DNA from: Symbiodinium natans
Lineage: Eukaryota > Sar > Dinophyceae > Suessiales > Symbiodiniaceae
DNA length: 64,000 nucleotides
Direction: 5' to 3'
Assembly: GCA_905221605.1 (NCBI GenBank)
Contig: CAJNDS010000546.1
Location: 875,405-939,404, forward strand
This document shows, one piece after another, positions 11,401-23,400 of the stretch (the stretch's first letter is position 1; each line of letters begins with the position of its first letter). The notes beneath the pieces were generated by a model, which was not told the DNA's origin, made no database searches, and was given only the letters and a program-made list of their open reading frames with translations. The translations under genes were made by a program, and so were the position numbers.

Positions 11401-14400
11401 GGCTTATACGTGGGTTATAAGTACAGTAATGCATCGTCAATAAGTACCATAAACCTCCAAGTAGGACTTATGGCTTCAGAGGGGTGGGCGGGGTTAACGG
11501 TATCAGGTGACACCGGGTGCTTGCGAGAGGTAAGGAGGCAGCCTTCGATTCGGTTTAACATCTTTCCGAGCTTAATCAAGACTTTAGCGCCCTTAACCGT
11601 AAACCCTACACCCAGCTACGGTCTGTGGTCGACTCTGGCGGAACCATGACATGACCCACATGTTCAAGCAGAGGACCCACTGCAATTAGATGAACCCTGA
11701 GGTTACTTAACCCTAAAACCTAAACCCTAAACCCTACAAAGATCAACTCCGTTAAAGACGGTTCGTTATGATGAAGGTGCTTGGTCCTACTCGCGAGCTT
11801 GTCGCGCAGATCCAGCGCAGCGCTGAGAGGCATGCTGGCAACAGACGTCAAGGGCTTTGGGGGCTCTGGGGATACTACTGGTTTCTTAAGCCCCCCAACA
11901 AGACAAAGATCACAATCCCTGTATTGCCCTTATACTTGTTTCGTTTTTGGGGGGGTTGGGGGGGGGGGGGGGGGGTGGGTTCTAGCAAGTAGTAGTTGAG
12001 GGTTGGCCTTTGCTACGTTTGCCTGTTGGTGTGTTTTACAGGTCTGTCCTGTGACAAATCTTTCGTTGGCTAAGCGAATTTGCAGGTCTACTGGTAGCTT
12101 CCTTGGCCCTAAGGATGCAGCTTCGGGTTCAGGGTTTAGGGTTTCGGGCTTAGGGTCCACACACAGAGGACAGAGAGTTTAGGGCTTGAAGTGTTAGGGT
12201 TCAGTGTTTTTTGAAAGGGTTGTAGCGCATCAGGGCTTTGACGAGGTTCAAGGGGTCATTGGGCAACCTAAGAGAGAGGAGGTTTCGGCATCATAGCTGC
12301 GAGGTTCTGCAAGACGACACAGATCTTGCTGGAGACCATCTATGGTGGCGCATCGAAGGCCACTCCTCCACCGGCCATCAGGAGATTAGGGTTTAAGGTT
12401 TAAGGTTCACTGAGGCTTGCGGCTTACTTTCGCTGCCCTGTAGGCGATGAGCTCGGAAGAAACCGTTCATGTCAACCCCGTCAACCTTGTGGCCACCCCG
12501 CACCACAATCCTAACATATTTAGGGTTTGAGGTTTGGGGATTCGGGCCTAGGACCCCTGACAGGGGACATGGAAGGACGGCAAAGAGCTGGGCAATCCAC
12601 TCTTCTAGTGCTCAGGGTTTCGACGTGTCTCAAACATACTGTTTAGACATGTCCAAAACATGCCATCCGGGCAACGTTCCCTTTACGTCGCTGTTTGGCT
12701 ATCCGATGCCACGGGCACTACGTGGCACAACCGATGCAGCTGAAGGGCACGCAGAAAAGGGTACATGGGGGAAGTGTACCCTGTGTGTGGTTCATGTCCC
12801 CCTGAACCCTTAAACGGTCATTGAGGGTACCCTTCACTTTAGCAGCAAAGAGCGGGCCAAAGTTCAACGCGCGGAAAGCCACACAGGGCACCCCCACCCC
12901 CCCCCCCCCTTGCACTCCCAAGGAGATGGGCCGGGGTCAAGTTTGGAACTTCTCCCCAACCATTGTGGGTCTAGGGTTTAGGGTTTAGGGTCTAGGGTTT
13001 AGGGTTTGGGCTTAGGGCTTAGGGTTTGGGATTTGGACGCTGCAAGGCGTGGGTCATACGAACTGGTTGTATGCCTCCTAGATGGCCTCAGATCCACTCT
13101 CCAAGCATAGACCCAAAGCCCTAAAGCTTCAACCCCATACCCGAATAAACCCAAACCTTAAACCCCACCCCCCTGATCTCATACAGGATACATTCTACTC
13201 GCCATGCCATAGACCTCCAAGGTAGCTCAGACCCACAGTAGGCCCTTTGCTCCCTTTCCTTCCGGTTTAGGTTCCCTTACAAGGCTCTTTTCAGCCAAAA
13301 GAGGGCACCCTGTTTTAGGTTTCTCCTGGGTCGCCCTAAACCCTAAACCCTAAACCCTAAACCCAAAACATGCCTAGGTTACTCTGAGGTCTAGAAGTAG
13401 GGTTGGAAACGTCAGGCCGAGCAACTCGCGGGTCTGAGGAAGTCACTCAGCTACAGAGGAGAGTTTAGGGTTTAGGGTTTAGGGTTTAGGGTTTAGGGTT
13501 TAGGGTTCAGGGTGTTGTAGGGTTTAGGGTTTTGGGTTTAGGGTTTTGGGGTTTAGGTTTGGGATGGACGGCTTATTGTGTGCCAAGGAAGTCCCACTCA
13601 GACCCCTGAGGATGTACCCCTAAGAGGTCCCCTCTATTCATCAATATACTCCTAATCTGGCCCTTATATTGTGTCAAGGATCTTTAAACAGACAGGTTCC
13701 TCAAAACCCGTGGGTACAACCTTAAGGGTCCAAGGGACAACCCTAGAATGTGGGCTTTGGGGGTGTTGGGGTTTAGGATTTAGGATGCAGGTTTTTTGCG
13801 GTGCGCGGTTTCAGGTTTAGGGTGGAGGGTTTGGGGTGCCTACGGATTCCTCTGCTTTAGGGCTTTAGGGGCTATTATCGTGCTTCCTTCTGTTTTGGCA
13901 TGCCTTCTTCTAAGCCTGAAGGCGATGATGCCGTATTGTAACAGAGTATCCCGTGTCACGGGCCTGGCTGTTGGTGGCATATCGTGGACCTCTCTGGTTT
14001 TCCTCCTCATCTGAAGCCCATCGAGCAGACAGTACATGGTCACCCTAAACCATAAACCATGTCATCTACGCCGCCCATCATCAGGTTTAGGTCTTTAGGG
14101 CTGGGGGTCCAGGGTTTAGGGCTGTAGAAATAGGATACTAATGCTAGGGAGGAGGGCCCCACCCAAAGAAATAAGCAAAACAATCATAAGTATTAAAGGG
14201 TAGAGTCTTCCAGGCAAGTGGCCAGAATCTGCAAGGGCCTCAGGCTCTCTGAGATGCCTAGGGACTTGCCTTGGGTGGGCATGCGGTCCTTCGTGAAAGG
14301 GTTGGTGGGTGGGCGAGCATTTTTTCGCTGCGCTGCCGGGAGGTTCAGTGGGGTCAACCCTGAACCCTAACTTAAAACGTACACTCCAAAACTACCCTAC

Positions 14401-17400
14401 AGCTGCAACTGCTAAAACGCCGCAAGGCGATAAGAAGAGGCGATAAGAAGCGCCGCAAGAAGGCGATAGGACGCCGCAAGGGGAAAAAGACACGAGCAAG
14501 CCATGATAGAGTCTCAGGCACATAGGTAGCCTTAGAAGCGGGAATCCTGAAGCAGAGGAAGAGGTTTTCTAAATCATTCCGGCTCAGAAATTCGACGGTC
14601 TAAGCCAACCCAGAAGCCCTAAGCCCTAAGCATCTCCGAAACCTGCGGCCCTGCACCCTATGTCCGATGTGAGCTCGGGAATAGGTTGTTACCTTTCTAC
14701 TCCTTCAAGGGCGACAAAGGTGTGCCGAAGTCCCTAAACGCCTATTAAAAACTCGCGCACGCCAGATCTTTAAGCCTTTGCATGAGGATGCCTGCAGTGG
14801 TGGTAGCCACACCGGGACGGCTGATCGAGTTCTTGGAAGAGGAGTTTACGGCTTAACCCCTGAAACGCCCTTAGTGTTACCCCTTATACTAACAGTCCCG
14901 GATTATAGTACCCCCTACAAAAATCCGTATAGTTCAGGGCTTTCTGCAGCGTTTGGGACGCGTGAACTCAAGCCCAGACATGCACAGGCTCGTAGACACG
15001 GATTTGCTTTCGGGAATTATAATACGCAATGAACTTTTGTTTGGGTTCTAGGAAATCCCTAGCAAATGCCTAGCTCAAGCGGCTTTCTTTGTTGGATCTC
15101 TTGGAACCTTGCAGGAGTTGACCTAGTTTCCAGGTGATGCAATTGCGGTCTTTAGGAAAATACGAGATCCCGACTCGAACTGGTTTTGCTGCGGGGTTCG
15201 TTTGCACATGCTTTGTTTTTTATACCCAATAAAATCGATGCAGCTCCAGGAAATGGAGGAAGTCCCTAAAATGCTTGGAGGTTCATGGCACTTCATAATC
15301 CAATTAGAACTGTACTTATAGCCCAAATAGAACCCTATTCGGGCACTTCGGGGGCTTCTAAGTGGCTTCTGAGTACAGTCATAATTGGGTTATAAGTACC
15401 CAGAACCTCCAAGTATCGGACCCTCTTTGTCATGTCTGGCTTCAAGTCTGAAAGCCGAGTGAAATTCAGAGGCTCTGTCTGGGCCAGGGAATGCATACTT
15501 CGAACAGCTTTTGATATGGGAGTCTTTTTGCGGTTTCCAGCGCAACACTTACTGAAGCTCATAGACTTCACAGGAAGCCAGGAAATCCAAAGTTCTAGCA
15601 AGATTCTTATCGGGTTCTTTTGTACAAGCTCCAATGAACAGAAATCCCTGTGAGTGTCTACAGAATCTCGAATTTTACAACTCTCAAAAACTTGTTGGGG
15701 CGTCTCTGGTTTATATGTTGTAAGCACGGAGCCTAATGAAATCAATAGATGACTATCGAGATCAGGGAGCTCCCAAAAAATTACGAAGCTCATCAACGCA
15801 TTCCTCGGAAAACTCAAAAAGGATTCCTTAAGGAGCTCCAATACAAACACTGATAGAGGTTCATCCGGCCCTTGGGTACGGAGTATACAAGGGGGCATAT
15901 AAGGATCCCCCGATAAGATAAGAGGCCCATATTTAGAAACCCTATCCTAAGATACGACGCCTGGCTAGAAGTGCATTGAGATCCAATTGCTTTGCCTGAA
16001 TATGTTCCCGATGTTTATAAACCACCAGCTTGTTCATGCACCCTTATCCCGAGCGCTTGTGGGTGTAGGACCGGATATTTTTGGAATTAACCGCTTAGGT
16101 TTGAAGTTTGTACGTTTAAGGGCTTGGCGCTCTCAACGGTACACCCATGCGTGCGGAGGAGCCTGCTCCTTGTTCCTTGAAGCACGTGCGCCACATGGTC
16201 CTGGACGAGGCGAAGTACCTGGCTGTGGGAAGTTTGGAGAGGACTTTGTACGGGCAGTTCTTTCCATTCGGGTCCTCCTGGGGTCCTTCTCATAAGGCGT
16301 GCCGTATTCTATTGGCCCAAAAGGACCGAATTTTAGAGAACTATAAGGATGTGCTGACGCTGAGGCAAGAAGGAATTTTTCCCCAGACTGTGAGAAGCAT
16401 GTTTCGGGAAGAAAGGGGTGAGGGGGGAGCTGGGGGGGCGGAGGGAGGTTTTCTATGATGGGAGATTTCAACATCAAGCAGGACTGGTTTCCCTTGCAAC
16501 CCTAAACCTTGAGATTCTTTTGCCAATGCAACTCTCCTCAGCGAGCTGCACTACACCGTCCCAAGCCACCTTGAAAGCTTACAAGGGAGCCAAGCATGCG
16601 CCTGTCAGTTGAAAGGCTTCTACTTTCTAGATCCTGCCGAAATTCCCGAAGAGGCCGACCGCATGTTGGGCGAAGGCTTCGAAGTCCAGGCACGCCTGAA
16701 GGAGACCTGTACTGGCTTTAATAGGGAGGGAATTTGGTATCTTATATCCTTATATCTTCCCTTTATTTAGGGTAATAGGGAGGGAATTTGGTATCTTTTG
16801 TCCCCCTATATACCCTTGATTCAGGGTAGCTCATTCCTTCATTCCCTACTAAGAGTAGGTACAGGATTCGGGGCTAAGCCTCATAGACTGCTGAACATGT
16901 GATTGATGCAGTCCTACGAACCCCGAAAACCTAAACCCTAAAGTCTAAGCCTTCGCTAAAAGACTTCGGCCGAGGTCTACATAAGGTCTGGGATATCTAA
17001 TTCATGTGCGCCTTGCAGCAGTTTCTATTGCAGTTCTGGGGACTACAAAGGTGATAACACACTGCTCATGTACATCGTACCATAGCATGCTTAATAGGGC
17101 ACCACATACATCTTGGGCTCGCCAACGTGATCAAGTGCAGGTTCGGCAAATCTTGGCGGAGGCGACGATGCCAAATCGCCAGATGCTTTTCATGAGGTTT
17201 GGGGGTTTGGGTGGCTTAGGAAAGCTTACTTCTGGGACTAAGCAAGCGACTCCCTACAAAGGGGTAGGGTGCCTGTTGGGCCTGCTCAGCGCTTGGAATT
17301 TAAGGTGAGGGAGTAGAAATGGAGTAGCCTCTCCTTGCGAAATTTGTGGGTTCAGACTTCTTCTTGCGACTCTGCTTCAAAGAAAGTTTAGGGCTTAGGG

Positions 17401-20400
17401 CTTCGGGCTTGGGGCTTAGGGCTTAGGGCTGACGCGTCCGTAGCCTTTTATTGCGCTTCCCCGCGGCAGCTACAACTAGCCTGCCTAAGTACCCCATTCC
17501 GGGTCGGGTTGCAAAGGGCTTTGTGCCCAACACATGTTTTCGTTTTGCTTGTTCCTTTCCATCCCTAAACCCTAAACCCTGAACCCGAAACCCTAAATCC
17601 AAAACCCTAAACCCTAAGCCCCCCAAATTCTTTCCGTCCTTGTTAAGGACTTTGCTTTTCTCGGCTACATGGCCACCGGCGGTCAAGGCCATGACCCGGG
17701 TTCCGGTTTAGAGTTCAGGGTTTCGGGTTTCGGGTTTCGGGTTTAGTGCTTATAGGGTTTAAGCTGAGGTTTCAATCCGACGTCGAATTGTCCCTTAATT
17801 GGCCTGATAGAGGTTACCCCAAGTACAAGCTGATTCAAATCCGAAGTCCGAAACCCTAAACCCCGATGCTTTGTGAGGCATGGAATGTTCCATCCTTGTT
17901 CTTCAGTATATACCCCCCCCCTCTCGCTTCTCCACATAAAGACAGATTTGAGTTTCAAACCTTGCAGCGAACAACCCCACTCAAAGTCAGGTTCCGCTAT
18001 AGAAGAGGGAGCTTTCGCCGCGTGGGGGAGGGGAGGGGGCTGCAGGGCTCCCTGATTCAAATGCCACACGAATATGCAGATGCTTCCCCTTGCAAAGAAC
18101 GGATTCAAGGTCTAGGGGTTTAAGGGTTTTAGGATTTAGGGTGGATTTAGGGTTTTTAGGGCTTAGGGTTTAAGAGTTTATAAGGCTTCGGAGTTTCGGG
18201 TGCAACATTCTCCAGTCCACCTGACGACCCTCGTGGCAGGCCTTTGCCTCCACCGTCCTGCGCCAGCCTGTCGAGGTGCGTGTGGGGGTGGCTGAGCAGC
18301 AGAGCTGCTCTGGATTGCTCAGAGACTCCATTTATCCCATAGAGAAAGTTCCTGAAGTTGCAGTAGGAGTCCTAAGGAAAATTCCTGAATTACAGCAGAA
18401 TCTTGAGGTCTCTCACAGGGGGGGGGGACCGTAGACCACCAAGTTTAGCCTTCCTCCACTTCGATACCCGAGCTTCCGCAATCATCTGAGGCTGGCGATT
18501 CATGTTTCAGCACAAACCCGAATGTCGTGCAGGACGTGGGAGCTTTGGAAATACACCTAAGCCCTAAAGCCTAAACCCCAATACGGCACAGGATTCGGAG
18601 AGTTTGTTGGCGATGCAGGGCTGGCAGTTGTTTGGTGTCTTTGCCGTCCTTCTGATCCCGACTTGCGGTTCAGGGAAACGTTTTGAAAGAGTTGAATTCT
18701 CCAATTCTTGCTCGTCATTGAAAGCTTTGTTGTGGGTTATTCCAATCCCCGCACCCCTGCCCCCGAATATGGGATACTCCCATTTCAGTAGACCATAAGT
18801 CCGAAGGTGAATGTTTTTCTTGGTAGAGGGAGGAACCCAAAACCCCCAAACCCATAGGCAGGGCCTTGAAGTGTCTAGCAACCTGAACCCCAAAAATACT
18901 GAGCGTAAACCCTGAAAGACCCTAGGCCCGAAAAAAGCTCCTCTAAACCCTAAGCCCCAAAAAGCCTGAACCCAAAAATGTTCGCAGCATGACAGGGCTA
19001 TACCTTCAAAAGGACAGAGTGTGAGGCTCCAGGGGCCTCGGGGATCAGGGCTTTGGGCTTAGGGCTTAGGGGTTTTAGGGTTGTAGGGTGTCAGGGTTTG
19101 AGTAGGGCTCAAGATTCATCTGTCAAAGATTCAGGATGTCATGTTCCTCCGCGACGACTCGGAGAAACCGTCTGCGCTGTGTGCCCTACTGCTGCTGAGC
19201 TACATTGGCAAATCATGCTTGCTCCCGTTGCGCCTTGTTCTTTTTGGAATTCCTAGGTTCCTGACAACAACCACCTTACAGACGTGGCTTTGAACCACAC
19301 ACTCCATAATCCCTGAATTGAGTGTTCCTTGAGTTGTTCGAGATCTCCTAGTATGCCTTGAAAGAAGACTTCTTAGTTCAAGGATCATGGAGTCTCTGGC
19401 GTGAGAGACACTTTTTGGGTGTCTTTGCGGGGTGCACCCTGCAAGACCTCATCACCCGGGCCAGGAAAGGGCGGAAGAATGTCAAAGCCATCGTTTTCGT
19501 TGCCACGAAGCGGGCCTGCCAGCAGCTGGAGCGCAGCTTGCGAGGCCTGGAGCTTCGGTGGAGCGGGCTGAGGAGTCGAAGTTAGAGGGGTGTTGTTAAG
19601 GTTATACCTAAACCCTAACCCCTAAACCCTGTTGTTTAGGGTATACCTCAACCCTAAACCCGAAACAGATCTGTTGGGGCAGTTTGCCCTTTTCCAGCGT
19701 AGGAGGCCTTGCGAACTCCGGGCTTTCAAAGTGATATGGGTCGTTTGGCTACAATGTATGGAGACCCATGACGGGCATGTCAGACTGTTTCAGGGTCGGG
19801 CTTGGAGACACCAACCCTTAAAACCTTGACCCTAAACATAACAACCCAAAGAAAGACTGAAACATCACACTTTGGAACGGCTTAGGGTTTAGGGTTTAGG
19901 GTTTAGGGCTCGTAGGTTTCTTAGGGTTCTAAGGTCATAGCCACGTACCTTGCCCTACTTCCAACCCCCAGTGAGAACTACCCAAATCAGGTTTCGCAAT
20001 CGGTAATGTGTCTCTGGGACCCCTAAACCCTAAACCCTAAGCCCTGAACTCCGGAGGGAGAGTGCCTCTGGTGTGTGATGCACTGCATGGCGATCGAAGC
20101 CAGCGAGATCGAGAGGTGCAGCCTCGTGATGTCAGCAGATGTAACCTTTCCAAGAACTAGAGTCCTTATAATAAGGGCATCCTACTGTTTTGGGGGCTCC
20201 TTATATAGACATGCTTCAATGGGCTTGACGGCCAACCCAGCAATGTGCAGCTTGGATTTTAGGCTTTGGGGCTTAGGCGAGTCTTCCCAGCTGGTGGCGA
20301 ATCCCTCCGAGGATTCAGAGTTTATGGTTCAGGGTTCAGGGTTTCGGGTTTCGAGTTTAGGGTTTAGGGTTTAGGGCTTAGGGGCTCCTGGTAGCTAGCG

Positions 20401-23400
20401 CGCTGCCTCCCCCAGAGGTGGGTTCAGGGGCTCGAGCCAGGGTTTGGGCATAGCGTTCAGGGTTTAAACAGGATCAACAATCCAATACAGGAGCCTACCT
20501 ACCAAAGTAGAAGAACCCTCCAACTCGTGTCCTATGCGATTATTGGGCCCTTCGGGACCTTGCCGGGGAACATTCTAGATCCTGAACCTTAAATAAAACC
20601 TTTCGAGGATTGCAAAGACGTTCCATCCTTTGGGGGAAGGGGCTGGGGAGGAGTGAGGGAGGAGGGGTGGAGCTTTTGGGGTTTGAGGTTTCGGGTTTAG
20701 GGCTTCTTGACTCTGGGGTTTTGCTGGGTGTTCTAGGTTTTTGGGGGGCTTTGGGAGCGCGCCACTCTTCCGACCAATTGGCCGGAGGCTGTGCTGGACC
20801 ATTTCCGGAAGGGCCAGGTGCAGGCCCAGGGGGGAGTCAAGGGTTTTGGGTTTTGGGCTTCAGGGTTTGGGGTTCAGGGTTCTGGGTACAGAGTTTCGGG
20901 TTCAGGGTTTTGGGTTTTGGGTTCAGGTTCCAGGGTAGTTTTGGGTTTGGGGTTAGGTTTTGGGTTCAGGTTTTGTGTGGACGCCTAGCAGCAATCTTTT
21001 TTGGCTTCCCCCATGAAGCACAGTTCCAATTCCCCGCTTGCCGGGTGCCTAGTAATGTGGAAAAACAAAAACCCAAAGCCCATAGACCCCCTAAACCCCC
21101 TAACCCCCTACGAAACCCTAAACCCTAAACCCCAAACCGGAAAGTCCCCTAAAAGGGTTCTTCAAAAAGCAAGGTTCGACTTCAATCCCTGGGAGGATCC
21201 AAAAAGTAGATCCTATAAAGGGTTCCTCAGAATGGCCTAGAAGGAGTAGAGGCCACTATTGGGGCGTGCTACTCCCAGGGATTTAGGGGTTTCGAGGGTC
21301 AGGGGGTTCGGGGTTTAGGGTTTAGGGTTAAGGGTTTAGGGGGTCTTAGTGCGCCATTCCGAGCACCGATCGTTGCAAAGGTCCTGCTCGCCACGGACGT
21401 GGCTGGACGCGGCATCGACGTGAGCAATGTTACCCTGGCATCTTGGTGTCACAGCCCACTGTCCACTTTCATCAAGGGACTCGTACCCCTAAGCTTGTAC
21501 CCCTTGATTTCCCTGAATACGCTCCGAATATGGCCTCTATATTCCCTGAAAGGATATTAAAAAGAGTCCTTAAATCCAAGGTAGGGATCCAAGGTAGAAC
21601 CCCCTGATCTAAACCGACTGGTTCATGTATCATCCTTTAAAGGTATATGTAGGGAGGGATGCAAGGCACCTCCATCATTCCCCACTAGGAAGTTGTCTAG
21701 GTCAGTGTTAGGTCTCTTTGAGGATCCCAGTAAGATAGCACGCTGTCCATGCGGACCAGTTTAGGCAACCAGCCACCAAGACTCCTCTGCCCTCAGCCTA
21801 TCCAGGTAGTCAACTACGACTGCCCCCGAAGCGCGGAGGACTACATCCACCGCATGCTGCCTGCAGATATCCGGTAGTCAAGGAGGGTTATAGGATTCAG
21901 GGTTGAGCGGACTGGTAGCCTATATACCCAAACCCTATCCGTTTAGGAATCCTCAAAGAGGGAGGACGTGATCAACGTGAGGGTTGTGGATTCATAGGAG
22001 TCATAGGCAGTATAAATGAGGTTGTAACCATAGTTGCCCTACGTTGTCACTTTCGAGCAGGGTTCCTAAGGAAGCCGCTGTTCCAGTCTAGGGTTTAGGA
22101 TTTAGGGTAGAACTCGAAGCTGGAAGGTTGAATCTAAAGGCGACCTACTCTTAAAGCCTGGAGGCCCCACTCTGTAGACCCAAGCTGCCATTAAACTGAA
22201 AGGCAAACTCAAGCAAAATCGGGAAACTCTGGCCAGCCGAATCTTACAATGGCCACCCGGTTGCTGTTGTCAACGGTTCCCTTTCATGTGGGGAGTTTCC
22301 ACACCCTTCTTGAGGGGTTCCGGAGAAACCCCCACGTAAATAAGTTTAGAGAATTTGGGCCCAGGCCCTAAACCCTACATTCTGCTGATGGCAGCTCCTC
22401 TCCAATCCGGATCGGCCGTCTTCACAACGGGCACCCCTGCCAAAAATGTGACGCGAACACTACGGACAGCCTTTTGTGGCTTAACGGATTCCTGAACCGC
22501 GTGACAGCTGCAGAGCTTAGAGGTAAACCCTGACTGGGTAGGCCCTTGCGCCATTTTTGTATTTCCATTGTTGGGTTAAGTCCTACTTAGGAATATTCTT
22601 CAGAGGATTCAACGGGCCAACCTACTTGGAGGTCAAGTGTAAGTCTACTTACAAGCTGCTTATAAGCCCCTTGAGTACCCGAATATGGCTATACTTGTTT
22701 TTTTGTTGGGTTATAAAGTACCATGGACCTCCAAGTAGTTGGCCAGCCAAAGTGCGACCAAGTAAACGCGACATCTGCGCGTCTTGGCGCAGGTATCGGC
22801 CGAACTGGCCGGCAGGGGACCCTTGCTGCAGTGGACAGCTTTCTGTTGAGGGTTTTAGGTTTTGGGGGTCTGCTTGGGTTGCTTTTGGGTGTGGCGTCTA
22901 GGGTGCCAGGTGAATTTGCTGGATTCCGGTTATGCTTGCTGGTCAGCCCCTGGTATGAGTGTCTGCTACTGGAAACAGACCGTTGCGTCGTGAGTGAAGC
23001 TCCAACCAGTATTGCTTCCCTGTAGCCGCGTGAAGCAAAGCCGTCCAAGAGAGGGTACTACAGTAAGACTTCGACCTGCTAGATTCAAGCACGGTTTAGG
23101 GTTTAGGGTTTAGGGTTTAGGGTTTAGGGTTTAGGGTTTAGGGTTTATGTTTTAGGGTTTAGGGTTTAGGGGATTCAAGGGGTCTGGGTACGGCTTAGCA
23201 TTTCGCGTGCTAGCCTGTCTACGGTGTAAGGGTGATTCTGTCTTGGTTTCTGTCGTTGTCATACATGGGGCGGGTTTCACACTCGCGTGTAAGCATAGCT
23301 ACGGGTTAGGAAGGGCGTTAGCGCAAGCATGAAGACAGCTAAGCCCTAAACCCTGCTTCCTAAACCCTAGCCCTAAACCCTAGACCCTAAACCCCCACTC

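Noticed and set aside
16159-16260. Helicase with an altered DEAK motif
   Set aside because: The Lys is read from the intron. Splicing at the GC donor to AGAG|G restores DEAD with family-typical RML after it.
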